Notes: a model not told the origin generated them from the sequence alone. Counted from the stretch's first letter, positions 1 through 6,262 are shown. The stretch: 6,799 nucleotides of DNA from DAOTXK01 sp034435395 (GCA_034435395.1 DAOTXK010000317.1:1-6799); one strand, 5' to 3'. Numbers and translations are program-made.

Positions 1-1
1 C

Positions 2-457
2 CCGCGCACCCTGCAAGACAACACCACGCCATCGGGCACGTCAATGCTGGCCCGGAGTCTGGTCCGGCTGACCGCCTACACCGGCGAGCGGCACTACGAG
101 GACGCGGCGCGAGGGGCGCTGCTGCCGCTGGCGGAGGCGATGCGGCAGGTGCCGCAGGCTTTTAGCGAGGCGCTGAGCGTCGTGGACGTGCTGGTCAGGC
201 CGCTGGCGGAGGTGGCGGTGGTGGGCGACCCGGCGAGTGAGGATACGCGGGCGCTGCTCAGGGCGGTGCAGGAGCCGTACCGGCCCGGCGTGATCACGGC
301 CCTGGCCCGCCGAGATGGGGACGAAGCGACAACCATCCCGCTGCTGCGCGGGCGCACGAGGCGCGATGGACGCCCCACCGTTTACGTCTGCCAGAATTTC
401 GTCTGCGCCAGCCCGGTCCACACGCCGGAAGAATTGGCGGCGCTGCTGGACGCCTGA
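2..457 (+). CDS. DUF255/YyaL-type thioredoxin-domain protein, C-terminal part
   Basis: The reading frame is open from the first bases, so this is the 3' end of a longer gene. The visible 151 residues begin with a DNTTPSGTS stretch, which matches the conserved D-N-x-x-P-S-G-N-S element in the second half of DUF255 (YyaL / spermatogenesis-associated protein 20) proteins. They end with L-L-x-G-R, then P-T-V-Y-V-C-x-N-F-V-C-A-S-P-V and a leucine-rich terminus, the usual C-terminal signature. The two cysteines are encoded at 389-391 and 404-406. Full-length members are usually about 600-700 residues: an N-terminal thioredoxin fold followed by an alpha/alpha six-barrel resembling glycosidases. The thioredoxin domain lies outside this window, so its CxxC cannot be checked. 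The biochemical role of the family is poorly defined. The gene converges on the homoserine dehydrogenase gene, with 202 bp between the two stop codons. Confidence 0.88.
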   Translation, partial: PRTLQDNTTPSGTSMLARSLVRLTAYTGERHYEDAARGALLPLAEAMRQVPQAFSEALSVVDVLVRPLAEVAVVGDPASEDTRALLRAVQEPYRPGVITALARRDGDEATTIPLLRGRTRRDGRPTVYVCQNFVCASPVHTPEELAALLDA

Positions 458-505
458 CCTGCCCATAACCAACATATAACGCAAAAATAACCCACATATC
501 ACACA

Positions 506-539
506 GAATCCCGCAATATCACACCTAGCCGTGGGATTC
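506..539 (+). terminator. hairpin in convergent 3' gap, possible terminator
   Basis: GAATCCCGC (506-514) pairs with GTGGGATTC (531-539): nine pairs including one G-T wobble, with a 16-base loop. It starts 49 bases after the stop of the DUF255 gene, where a transcript end is expected. There is no uridine tract after it, so classical intrinsic termination is not assured. The left arm is flanked by two copies of ATATCACAC (496-504 and 516-524). Confidence 0.3.
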
Positions 540-567
540 GGTTGCCCAGCTTACCCCTTTATTCTTA

Positions 568-607
568 CGAAAGCATAAACGCTCATGCGAAAGCATGGGC
601 GCTCATG
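568..607. repeat. 20-bp tandem repeat (two copies) containing a GAAA-loop hairpin
   Basis: Two head-to-tail 20-base units occupy 568-587 and 588-607. They are identical except for the triplet AAA versus GGG at unit positions 10-12. Across the junction, 580-588 and 593-601 form a nine-pair stem (one T-G wobble) closed by the tetraloop GAAA at 589-592, a GNRA-type loop. The repeat lies in the 3' gap between convergent genes. On the minus strand it follows the homoserine dehydrogenase stop by about 55 bases and is succeeded by a mildly T-rich stretch, so it may serve as that gene's transcript end. Confidence 0.6.
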
Positions 608-659
608 GGGTTCTCAACTGGCGGATGGCGCGCTACGTTCCGGCAATCGCACCCATCGC

Positions 660-1697
660 TCACCGGTATCGCCCCCTGGCGATGTTAACCACGTCCGCCA
701 GCAGGCCGAAGGCGGTGGTGTCCGGGCTGCTGTCACCCTCGATGATGGTCAGAGCAGGCAGCGTATCTGTCTCAAAGGTGACGGCGCTGCTGGTCCGGTG
801 GACGTGCGCCAGCGGGTCGTCCAGCGGGATGGGCGTCGGCTTCACCCGCGCCCTGACAGCCTCGCCCTCGCGCCAGGCCTCGCACAGCAGCTTGATCCGC
901 CTGCCGTTGGCCACCGCCTCCTGCGCTTTCTTGATGGTCAGGCCGACGATGCCGGTCCGGTTCACGTCGGCGGGGCGCAGGTCGGCGCCCATGTGGACGT
1001 TCGCCAGCACGGCGATCTTAAGGGCGCTGTCCCAGCCTTCTACGTCGTTGCGGGGATCAGCCTCGGCCAGGCCGGCCTCCTGCATTTCCTTAAGCGCCGC
1101 TGCGAAGGGCACGCCCTGCTCCAGCCGGGTCAGGATGCTGTTGGTGGTGCTGTTGAGGATGCCTCGAATGCGGTTGATGACCGCCACGGGCAGCCCTTCC
1201 CGTCCGACGGCGTGGACCGGCGCGCCGTCCATGACCGTGCTCTCGAAGAAAAAACCCACCCCCTGTCGCGCGGCCAGATCGCGCAATTCGCGGTAGGCGA
1301 AGGCCAGCGGCCCCTTGTTGGCGGTGACGACGTGTTTCCCCTGCCGCAGGGCGGTGCGCAGGGCGTCGGTGGCGGGCTGGCCGGTCCGCGGGTCCATCCA
1401 GGTGGCCTCCACGACCAGGTCGGCGGGGACCCTCTCCACGAAGGCCAGGAGGTCCGGCGCTCCCCCGCCCCGATCCAGCTCGGCCAGCGAGCGGGCCGGG
1501 TCGCCGTACCGGTCCAGCGCGGCCTGGAGATCGAGGCCGTCCGGGTCGATGGCCGAGCCGTGGCTGTGCGTGCTGATGCCCACTACCGTCAGCGCCAAGT
1601 CGTGTTCGGTTTTGAGCGCTTCGGCCTTCCGCAGGATCAGGCGGGCCAGCGCCCGGTTGACATTGCCGAAGCCAAGCAGGGCAATTTTGAGGTCCAT
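660..1697 (-). CDS. hom: homoserine dehydrogenase, short form without ACT domain
   Basis: This cytoplasmic enzyme reduces aspartate semialdehyde to homoserine with NAD(P)H, the branch step toward threonine and methionine. The 345-residue product shows the nucleotide-binding start GFGNVN (9-14), VVTANKG with K128, GILNSTTN (179-186), and the family signature at 208-227 with D214-P215, D218, G221, D223 and K227. K128, D223 and K227 fit the family's catalytic lysines and aspartate. Its C-terminal T-A-x-G-L-L-A-D-V-V region is also typical. It lacks the roughly 80-residue C-terminal ACT regulatory domain of many bacterial enzymes, so threonine feedback through that domain is not expected. The third glycine of the usual G-x-G-x-x-G is N14. 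The ATG at 1697 is chosen because GGAGGG lies 10 bases upstream and the conserved protein begins there; the frame stays open upstream to 1877 but encodes nothing conserved. No kinase or synthase gene of the pathway is adjacent. Confidence 0.95.
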   Translation of the reverse strand: MDLKIALLGFGNVNRALARLILRKAEALKTEHDLALTVVGISTHSHGSAIDPDGLDLQAALDRYGDPARSLAELDRGGGAPDLLAFVERVPADLVVEATWMDPRTGQPATDALRTALRQGKHVVTANKGPLAFAYRELRDLAARQGVGFFFESTVMDGAPVHAVGREGLPVAVINRIRGILNSTTNSILTRLEQGVPFAAALKEMQEAGLAEADPRNDVEGWDSALKIAVLANVHMGADLRPADVNRTGIVGLTIKKAQEAVANGRRIKLLCEAWREGEAVRARVKPTPIPLDDPLAHVHRTSSAVTFETDTLPALTIIEGDSSPDTTAFGLLADVVNIARGRYR

Positions 1698-1707
1698 GCT
1701 GGAAAAT

Positions 1708-1713
1708 CCCTCC
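1708..1713 (-). promoter_or_regulatory. ribosome binding site of homoserine dehydrogenase
   Basis: Read on the minus strand this is GGAGGG, separated by 10 bases from the ATG at 1697. It is the only strong Shine-Dalgarno match near any in-frame start of this gene, and it decides the start. Confidence 0.8.
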
Positions 1714-1740
1714 AGTTGATCAAGAGGCATATTCCCGGAT

Positions 1741-1768
1741 ATTCTACCTGCTTCTCCCCAGCCCTCAA
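1741..1768 (-). promoter_or_regulatory. sigma-70-like promoter candidate for homoserine dehydrogenase
   Basis: On the minus strand TTGAGG (1768-1763) and TAGAAT (1746-1741) are separated by 16 bases: four and five matches to the -35 and -10 consensus. Transcription would begin near 1734, giving a leader of about 37 bases that includes the GGAGGG site. No attenuator or riboswitch fits in a leader this short. Confidence 0.5.
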
Positions 1769-1985
1769 CCTCTGCCATAATCAACTCCTGACGGACGCGC
1801 GGCCAGAAGCGCGCCTGACCGGCCCTCGGTGGCTGGGATGGGCTGCATCCGGCCCGTCCTCGCGTCCGGCTGACCACTACCGGGGGCGTCTACAACCGCG
1901 CCCGGCCCACTCTCCTACCCCGCCACCTTCCGCCAGGCAGGCCGGCCAATGGCTCCCCGCCGACTTTCATTCCTGACCGTCTCAG

Positions 1986-1993
1986 TATATTAT
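1986..1993 (+). promoter_or_regulatory. -10-like element upstream of the modular hydrolase
   Basis: TATATTAT lies in otherwise GC-rich sequence and contains both TATATT and TATTAT, close to the TATAAT consensus. No good -35 hexamer sits 16-18 bases upstream; the best is CTTTCA at 1964-1969. A start near 2000 would give a leader of about 45 bases. Confidence 0.35.
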
Positions 1994-2031
1994 TGGCAGG
2001 TACGCCGTGGATCAAGGCTGGTATGTAAACC

Positions 2032-2037
2032 AAGGAG
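2032..2037 (+). promoter_or_regulatory. ribosome binding site of the modular hydrolase
   Basis: AAGGAG is followed by eight bases and then the ATG at 2046. This near-ideal spacing selects 2046 over the upstream in-frame GTG at 2007 and the in-frame ATG at 2061. Confidence 0.8.
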
Positions 2038-2045
2038 AGTGTTTT

Positions 2046-5006
2046 ATGGTTCAACCAGGGATGAATATCAACGCGCATCCGCAGGGAACGGCAGGCCGCC
2101 CCGCCCCGCCCGCTTTGTTGAAGGGCGCGAAGTGGGTGCGGATGGTTTTTTTTCTGCATGCCGCCGTGGATCAGAATAATCACGCCTTCAATTTTTTTAA
2201 CAACGATCTCAACAACGCTTTCGCCTATTACGACCCCCTGATCGCCAGCTACACCCAACTGGGCATCCGCACCCTGCTGGTCCTCAACCAGGAGACGTTT
2301 GCCGGCGCTGAGGGAGGCGCGCCGTGGCCGCCCTGGGGCGATGGCAGCGACCAGAGCTGGGCAACCTACGCAGATGGATTCGCCGGGGTGGCGGGCCGGA
2401 TCGCCGCCCACTATAAAGGACAGGGGGTGGCCTACGAGATCTGGAACGAGGGCGATTTCCAGGGCGGATCGTCGATCTTCGTGCCGCCGGAGCAGTTCGC
2501 CGTGGTGCTGAGCAAGATCACCCAGGCGATCAAGGCCCAGGACCCGGACGCCATCACCGTGTTTGGCGGCCTGTTTAACGCCCCTCGGGATTCGGTTAAG
2601 TACGTCAACACCGTGCGGGACAAACTGGGCGGCGACCTGCCCGTAGACGCGGTCGGCATTCACCCCTATGGCAAATGGCCCCCGCCCTATAAGAGTAAAA
2701 ACGATATCGCGGCCAAGTTGCAGGGCGGCTGGTTTGGCACGCTGGCCACGCATATAGCGACCCTGGCCGACGGCATCCCGGACAAACCGCTGTGGATCAC
2801 CGAGGTCGGCCTCTCCGAAGAGGTGCCGCTGCCGGAAGCGCAGTGGCCGGAAGCCGCCCGGTATATGAAGGGCGTCTTCAACTTCGTCCGCAGCAAGTAC
2901 GCCAAGCGGGTGCCGGTCCTGATCTGGTTCGCCTGGTCGGACCTCATGCGCAACGCCGGGATTGTGGATATGGCGAACAATCCCAAGGGTGAGATATACA
3001 CGACCTTCTTTGAGCTGGCCGCAGCGGCGGAGCCTGAGCCAACGGTCCCGGCGACGGCTGGCGTTATCCTCACCCCAACCACGGACCTGCATGTGCGGGC
3101 CGGGGCCAGCACCGATCACCCTTCGCTGATCGTGGTGAAACCCGGCGACGAGCTGGTGGCGCTGGAGCATCCTCAAACGGTGGCGGCCAGGCTCGGCCAG
3201 CACCCCCACTGGTTGCAGGTTCGCACGCCGGACGGTAAGGCAGGCTGGTCAGCGGGCTGGCTGCTGAAGCTGGTGGAAGTGCGGCTCAGGCCGTCCTCCA
3301 ATCTTAATGTGCGCAGCAGCCCCACCGCCGTCGATGACACCAACAAGATCGGCCTGGTCACACCCCAGGACACGCTGACGGCGCTGGAACCGTTGGAGCA
3401 GGTGGCGGCTAAGGTCGGCAAGAAAGAGCAGTGGCTGGAGGTCCGCATCCCGGATGGCACGTCGGGTTTTGTGGCGGCGTGGCACCTGGAACCGCTGTCC
3501 GAGGAAGCCGTGCCCGCCGCGCCGACGGCGGGGGCTGAAGCGCCTGCTCTCGTGGCAGCACCACCCCCGGCGGAGGAAGCGCCCGCCGAGCTGCCGCCGG
3601 CAGCGCCTGAGCCGCCTGCCCCGCCGACCCTGCTGTTGACTCCCAAGGGCGGCCTGAATGTGCGCAGCGGCCCCGGCACCGACCACAACATCATCGAGGG
3701 CGTCTCGCCTGGCGACCGGCTCCAACCGCTGGAAAGCCGGGAGGAGGTCCTGGCCAAGCTGGATAAGCAGGATCAGTGGCTCAACGTCCTCACCCCGGAG
3801 CAACGCAAGGGCTGGGTGGCGGCCTGGCTGGTCCGGAAGGCTGAGGAAAGTGAGCTTCATCCCCCGCCGCCCGCGCCGTCCATCGGCAAGATCGCCGTCA
3901 CGCCCGCCCAGGCCGTCCCGCTGACCCCGAGGTCGGAGCAGCTTAACGTGCGCGGCGGGCCGGGGACGGATTACGCGGCGCTCGGCCAGGTCGCGCCCGG
4001 CGACCGGCTGGACGCCCTGGAAGCGCGCGAGACGGCCCTCGCCAAGCTGAGGGACGGCAAAAACTGGGTGCGTGTCCGCCTGCCCGATGGCCAGGAAGGC
4101 TGGACGGCGGCCTGGCTGCTGCGCGACCTTTCCGCCGAAGCGGCCGGCCAGTCCGACCCCAATCCGCTGATCCCTCCCCCCGACGTTGCCCAGGTGCCTG
4201 ACGATCCGGCCCAGGGCCGCCAGCGGGCCATGAGCTTCGACCATGACCCGTGTTTTGTGCGCCTGCCGGTCAGCGATCCTGGCGCGATCATCAACTTCAG
4301 CGGTTTTGGCCCGAACAACTACTCCTACCGGACTTACCGCCAGGACCCGCAAGGCGGCGGCATCTACCACAACCTGGGCGGGTTGCACACCGGGCTGGAC
4401 TTCGGCATCCCGCTGCGGACCAAGCTGTGCTCGATGGACTGGGGATGGGTGGTCTACGTGGGGCCCAATATCGCCGGCGTCGGCTACGGCGCTGGCCCCT
4501 ACAACGTGATCGTCCGCTACGGGCGGTATGTGGCGCTCTTCGGCCACATGACCGAGGAGGGCGTGCTGGTCAAAAAGGGCGATGTCGTCGGCCCCGGCGA
4601 TCCGCTCGGCCTCTCCTGGACGTTCAACAACTACCCGCATCTGCACTTCGAGATGCGCCGCTTCAATCCGCAGTATGTGGACAAACTACGCGGCCAGGCG
4701 GAAGCGGCGGGCGCGGTGGACGTGCTGGAGCACATGAATCGGTCCTTCCACCAGTGGGGGTGGTCGCCGCTGATGGATGACCACTGGGTCAACCCGGCCC
4801 CCTTCTTTAATCCGCCGCTGGAGAGCTACTTCAAGGACCTCGGCTTGGCCCATGCCGCCAAAGAAGCCGTCGACAACGACAACAACGGCTTCCCGGATCA
4901 GGTCATTCGCGCTGGCGAGACGGTGCCGACCGCCTTTGACCTGTACGCGCTGACCTCAATACCCACCCGTCGTCCGCACTTCTGGAAAGGCAGCAACCCG
5001 GCCTGA
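2046..5006 (+). CDS. modular hydrolase: GH-A glycosidase-like barrel, four SH3b domains, M23 peptidase
   Basis: The 986-residue product appears able to cut both glycans and peptide crosslinks. Residues ~25-325 look like a clan GH-A (beta/alpha)8 barrel: WNE with E135 as predicted acid/base, H206-P-Y208, W-I-T-E with E253 as predicted nucleophile, and W294/W297 at the last strand. Four SH3b modules follow (~339-408, 412-482, 528-597, 616-694), with N-V-R near the start and W-x-A-A-W-L near the end, likely binding cell wall or glycan. An Ala/Pro-rich linker spans 484-527. The C-terminal LytM/M23 domain (~735-920) keeps H781 and D785 (HxxxD), H834, and H865-L-H867, that is, all expected zinc and catalytic residues. 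About 50 residues are inserted between HLHFE and the terminal V-N-P motif. Residues 943-951 form a D-x-D-x-N-G-x-x-D loop, possibly calcium-binding. No signal peptide or membrane segment is visible, which is odd for an envelope enzyme. The true substrate is not known from sequence. Confidence 0.85.
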   Translation: MVQPGMNINAHPQGTAGRPAPPALLKGAKWVRMVFFLHAAVDQNNHAFNFFNNDLNNAFAYYDPLIASYTQLGIRTLLVLNQETFAGAEGGAPWPPWGDGSDQSWATYADGFAGVAGRIAAHYKGQGVAYEIWNEGDFQGGSSIFVPPEQFAVVLSKITQAIKAQDPDAITVFGGLFNAPRDSVKYVNTVRDKLGGDLPVDAVGIHPYGKWPPPYKSKNDIAAKLQGGWFGTLATHIATLADGIPDKPLWITEVGLSEEVPLPEAQWPEAARYMKGVFNFVRSKYAKRVPVLIWFAWSDLMRNAGIVDMANNPKGEIYTTFFELAAAAEPEPTVPATAGVILTPTTDLHVRAGASTDHPSLIVVKPGDELVALEHPQTVAARLGQHPHWLQVRTPDGKAGWSAGWLLKLVEVRLRPSSNLNVRSSPTAVDDTNKIGLVTPQDTLTALEPLEQVAAKVGKKEQWLEVRIPDGTSGFVAAWHLEPLSEEAVPAAPTAGAEAPALVAAPPPAEEAPAELPPAAPEPPAPPTLLLTPKGGLNVRSGPGTDHNIIEGVSPGDRLQPLESREEVLAKLDKQDQWLNVLTPEQRKGWVAAWLVRKAEESELHPPPPAPSIGKIAVTPAQAVPLTPRSEQLNVRGGPGTDYAALGQVAPGDRLDALEARETALAKLRDGKNWVRVRLPDGQEGWTAAWLLRDLSAEAAGQSDPNPLIPPPDVAQVPDDPAQGRQRAMSFDHDPCFVRLPVSDPGAIINFSGFGPNNYSYRTYRQDPQGGGIYHNLGGLHTGLDFGIPLRTKLCSMDWGWVVYVGPNIAGVGYGAGPYNVIVRYGRYVALFGHMTEEGVLVKKGDVVGPGDPLGLSWTFNNYPHLHFEMRRFNPQYVDKLRGQAEAAGAVDVLEHMNRSFHQWGWSPLMDDHWVNPAPFFNPPLESYFKDLGLAHAAKEAVDNDNNGFPDQVIRAGETVPTAFDLYALTSIPTRRPHFWKGSNPA
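2101..2153 (+). other. terminator-like hairpin and T8 run inside the hydrolase gene
   Basis: CCGCCCC (2101-2107) can pair with GGGTGCGG (2134-2141) with one bulged T. An inner GCCC/GGGC stem (2108-2111 with 2123-2126) nests inside it. Four bases later comes a run of eight T (2146-2153). The arrangement mimics an intrinsic terminator about 55-105 bases into the coding region. It encodes ordinary-looking protein in frame, so a regulatory role is only inferred. Confidence 0.25.
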
Positions 5007-5033
5007 GTCGGACCATCCAGGCCCAGGCGCTGG

Positions 5034-5066
5034 CGAATCGGGCGGTCGGCGTGGCCGCCCGGTTTG
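5034..5066 (+). terminator. strong hairpin after the modular hydrolase gene
   Basis: CGAATCGGGCGG (5034-5045) pairs with CCGCCCGGTTTG (5055-5066): 12 pairs with two wobbles, extendable by two more (5046-5047 with 5053-5054) to leave a five-base loop. It begins 28 bases after the stop codon. A good uridine tract is missing; only GTTTG, within the right arm, is T-rich. It probably marks the transcript end or protects the 3' end. Confidence 0.45.
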
Positions 5067-5122
5067 ATTCCGGCCCGGCCCCGGCAAATGAAGGACCGCG
5101 CCCCGTCCGCCGACATTCGTAC

Positions 5123-5151
5123 TTTCCAACCGACGCGCTTGGTGTTATGCT
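5123..5151 (+). promoter_or_regulatory. sigma-70-like promoter candidate for the kinase gene
   Basis: TTTCCA (5123-5128) and TATGCT (5146-5151) are separated by 17 bases, each with four of six consensus matches. A start near 5158 gives a leader of about 30 bases. Together with the hairpin at 5034-5066 it suggests the kinase is transcribed separately from the hydrolase. Confidence 0.35.
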
Positions 5152-5189
5152 GAAGACAATCGTCGGAGTGTGACGAGGTTGTGTCGCTC

Positions 5190-6200
5190 ATGACTCGCGA
5201 TCCACTGATCGGCAAGGAACTGGACGAGTACCGCATCGACGCGCTGCTGGGCGAGGGCAAAATGGCGCGCATTTACCGCGCGACCGACACCCGCTTGGGT
5301 CGGCAGGCGGCGATCAAGGTCATCATGACCGGTTTCCAGTCCGATCCCGAATATGTCGAGCGCTTCCAGCGCGAGGCGCGGGCCATCGCCCGCCTGGAAC
5401 ATCCCCATATCGTCCAGCTGTACCGCTATGGCGAGGCGCAGGGCGTGCTCTACATGGCGATGAAGTTCATCGAAGGCGCCAGCCTGGCGACCGTGCTGAC
5501 CAGCTATCAAACCGATGGCACGTTCATCGAGTCCCAGGAAGCGGTCCGCATCGTGCGCGAGATCAGCACGGCGCTCGATTACGCCCACGGCCAGGGCGTC
5601 ATCCACCGCGATGTCAAACCGGCCAACATCATGCTCAACAAAGAGGGCCGCGCCATCCTGACCGACTTCGGGCTGGTGCTGATCCGGTCCGATGGGACGC
5701 GGGGCGGCGTGCTGGGCACGCCCCATTACCTCGCCCCGGAGCAGGCTCTGTCGTCGGCCAATGCGGTCCCGCAGAGTGACATCTACTCGATGGGCGTCGT
5801 GATCTACGAGATGTTCACCAATGAGCGGCCCTTCGAGGGCGACAAACCCATCGAGATCGCCATGAAACACATCACCCAGCCGCCCCGCCCGCCGCGCCAG
5901 GTGCGGCCAGCAATCGGGCCGGAGCTGGAGGCCGTGATCCTCAAGGCGCTGGCCAAAAAGCCTGAAGATCGTTACCAGACCGGGGGCGAGCTGGCTGCTG
6001 CCCTGGAGGCGGCCCTCCAGGCGACGCCGATCCCGGCTGGCGCTTCCGGGGAAGCCACCTTGCCGGAAAAACCGGCCCCTGCGACCGACACGTCGGTGGA
6101 CGCCAGAGCGACAGCGGCGACCGAGCCAGCCAGCGAGGGGGCCGCGGAGAGCGCGGCGGCCTCGCCAGAAGCGGCCCGGACCGAGCCGGGCGCAGCCTGA
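5190..6200 (+). CDS. Hanks-type serine/threonine protein kinase, soluble, low-complexity tail
   Basis: This is a PknB-like protein kinase of 336 residues. Motifs occur in order: glycine loop G-E-G-K-M-A-R-I-Y (21-29), catalytic lysine K43 in AAIK, helix-C E62, H-R-D-V-K-P-A-N (139-146, with D141, K143 and N146), D-F-G (159-161), activation segment ending in A-P-E (182-184), D197 and R261. The arginine in HRD marks an RD kinase, usually controlled by activation-loop phosphorylation; T170 and T177 are candidate sites. All catalytic residues are present, so it should be active. Residues ~277-336 are Ala/Pro/Thr/Glu-rich and probably disordered. There is no transmembrane helix and no PASTA or other sensor domain, so it should be cytosolic and act with partners. 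The start is ambiguous: ATG 5190 has GAGG 11 bases upstream, while in-frame GTG 5181 would add three residues. ATG is preferred because the conserved sequence begins directly after it. Substrates are unknown. Confidence 0.93.
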   Translation: MTRDPLIGKELDEYRIDALLGEGKMARIYRATDTRLGRQAAIKVIMTGFQSDPEYVERFQREARAIARLEHPHIVQLYRYGEAQGVLYMAMKFIEGASLATVLTSYQTDGTFIESQEAVRIVREISTALDYAHGQGVIHRDVKPANIMLNKEGRAILTDFGLVLIRSDGTRGGVLGTPHYLAPEQALSSANAVPQSDIYSMGVVIYEMFTNERPFEGDKPIEIAMKHITQPPRPPRQVRPAIGPELEAVILKALAKKPEDRYQTGGELAAALEAALQATPIPAGASGEATLPEKPAPATDTSVDARATAATEPASEGAAESAAASPEAARTEPGAA

Positions 6201-6262
6201 TGCTGGGCCACCGCCGCTAAAGCGGGATCGTCATCCTGAATGTCACAAACCAGGCCGTTCAT

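Larger units (their letters stand above)
1698..2045. other. 348-bp divergent intergenic region
   Basis: This gap lies between two divergently transcribed genes. The dehydrogenase ribosome binding site and promoter candidate take up 1708-1768, and the leader of the modular hydrolase takes up about 1986-2045. In 1772-1985 I see no gene, repeat or clear stem-loop. The open frames that cross it on both strands are extensions of other genes and have no conserved content. Confidence 0.6.

Noticed and set aside
1698..1877. An N-terminal extension of 60 residues for homoserine dehydrogenase.
   Set aside because: The GGAGGG site and the start of the conserved nucleotide-binding strand both point to the ATG at 1697, and the promoter candidate lies inside the supposed extension.
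585..1976. A 463-codon plus-strand open frame across the homoserine dehydrogenase gene.
   Set aside because: It is antisense to an unmistakable homoserine dehydrogenase and contains no conserved motif; the end of the frame runs through intergenic DNA.
1890..3209. A long minus-strand open frame (439 codons) opposite the hydrolase gene, and similar ones at 3249-4646 and 5145-5870.
   Set aside because: They are antisense shadows in GC-rich coding DNA. The plus-strand proteins have clear domain motifs, and the antisense translations do not.
5058..5082. A tRNA T-arm look-alike (CCCGG-TTTGATT-CCGGC) after the hydrolase gene.
   Set aside because: The loop has T where invariant C56 is expected, the first stem pair fails, and no matching acceptor, D-arm or anticodon arm is found upstream. 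It is part of the terminator-like hairpin.
5972..6262. A 96-codon minus-strand open frame below the leftward promoter.
   Set aside because: It has no ribosome binding site, and most of it is the reverse complement of the kinase's Ala-rich tail. High GC content makes such antisense frames common. Only its first ~20 codons lie outside the kinase.
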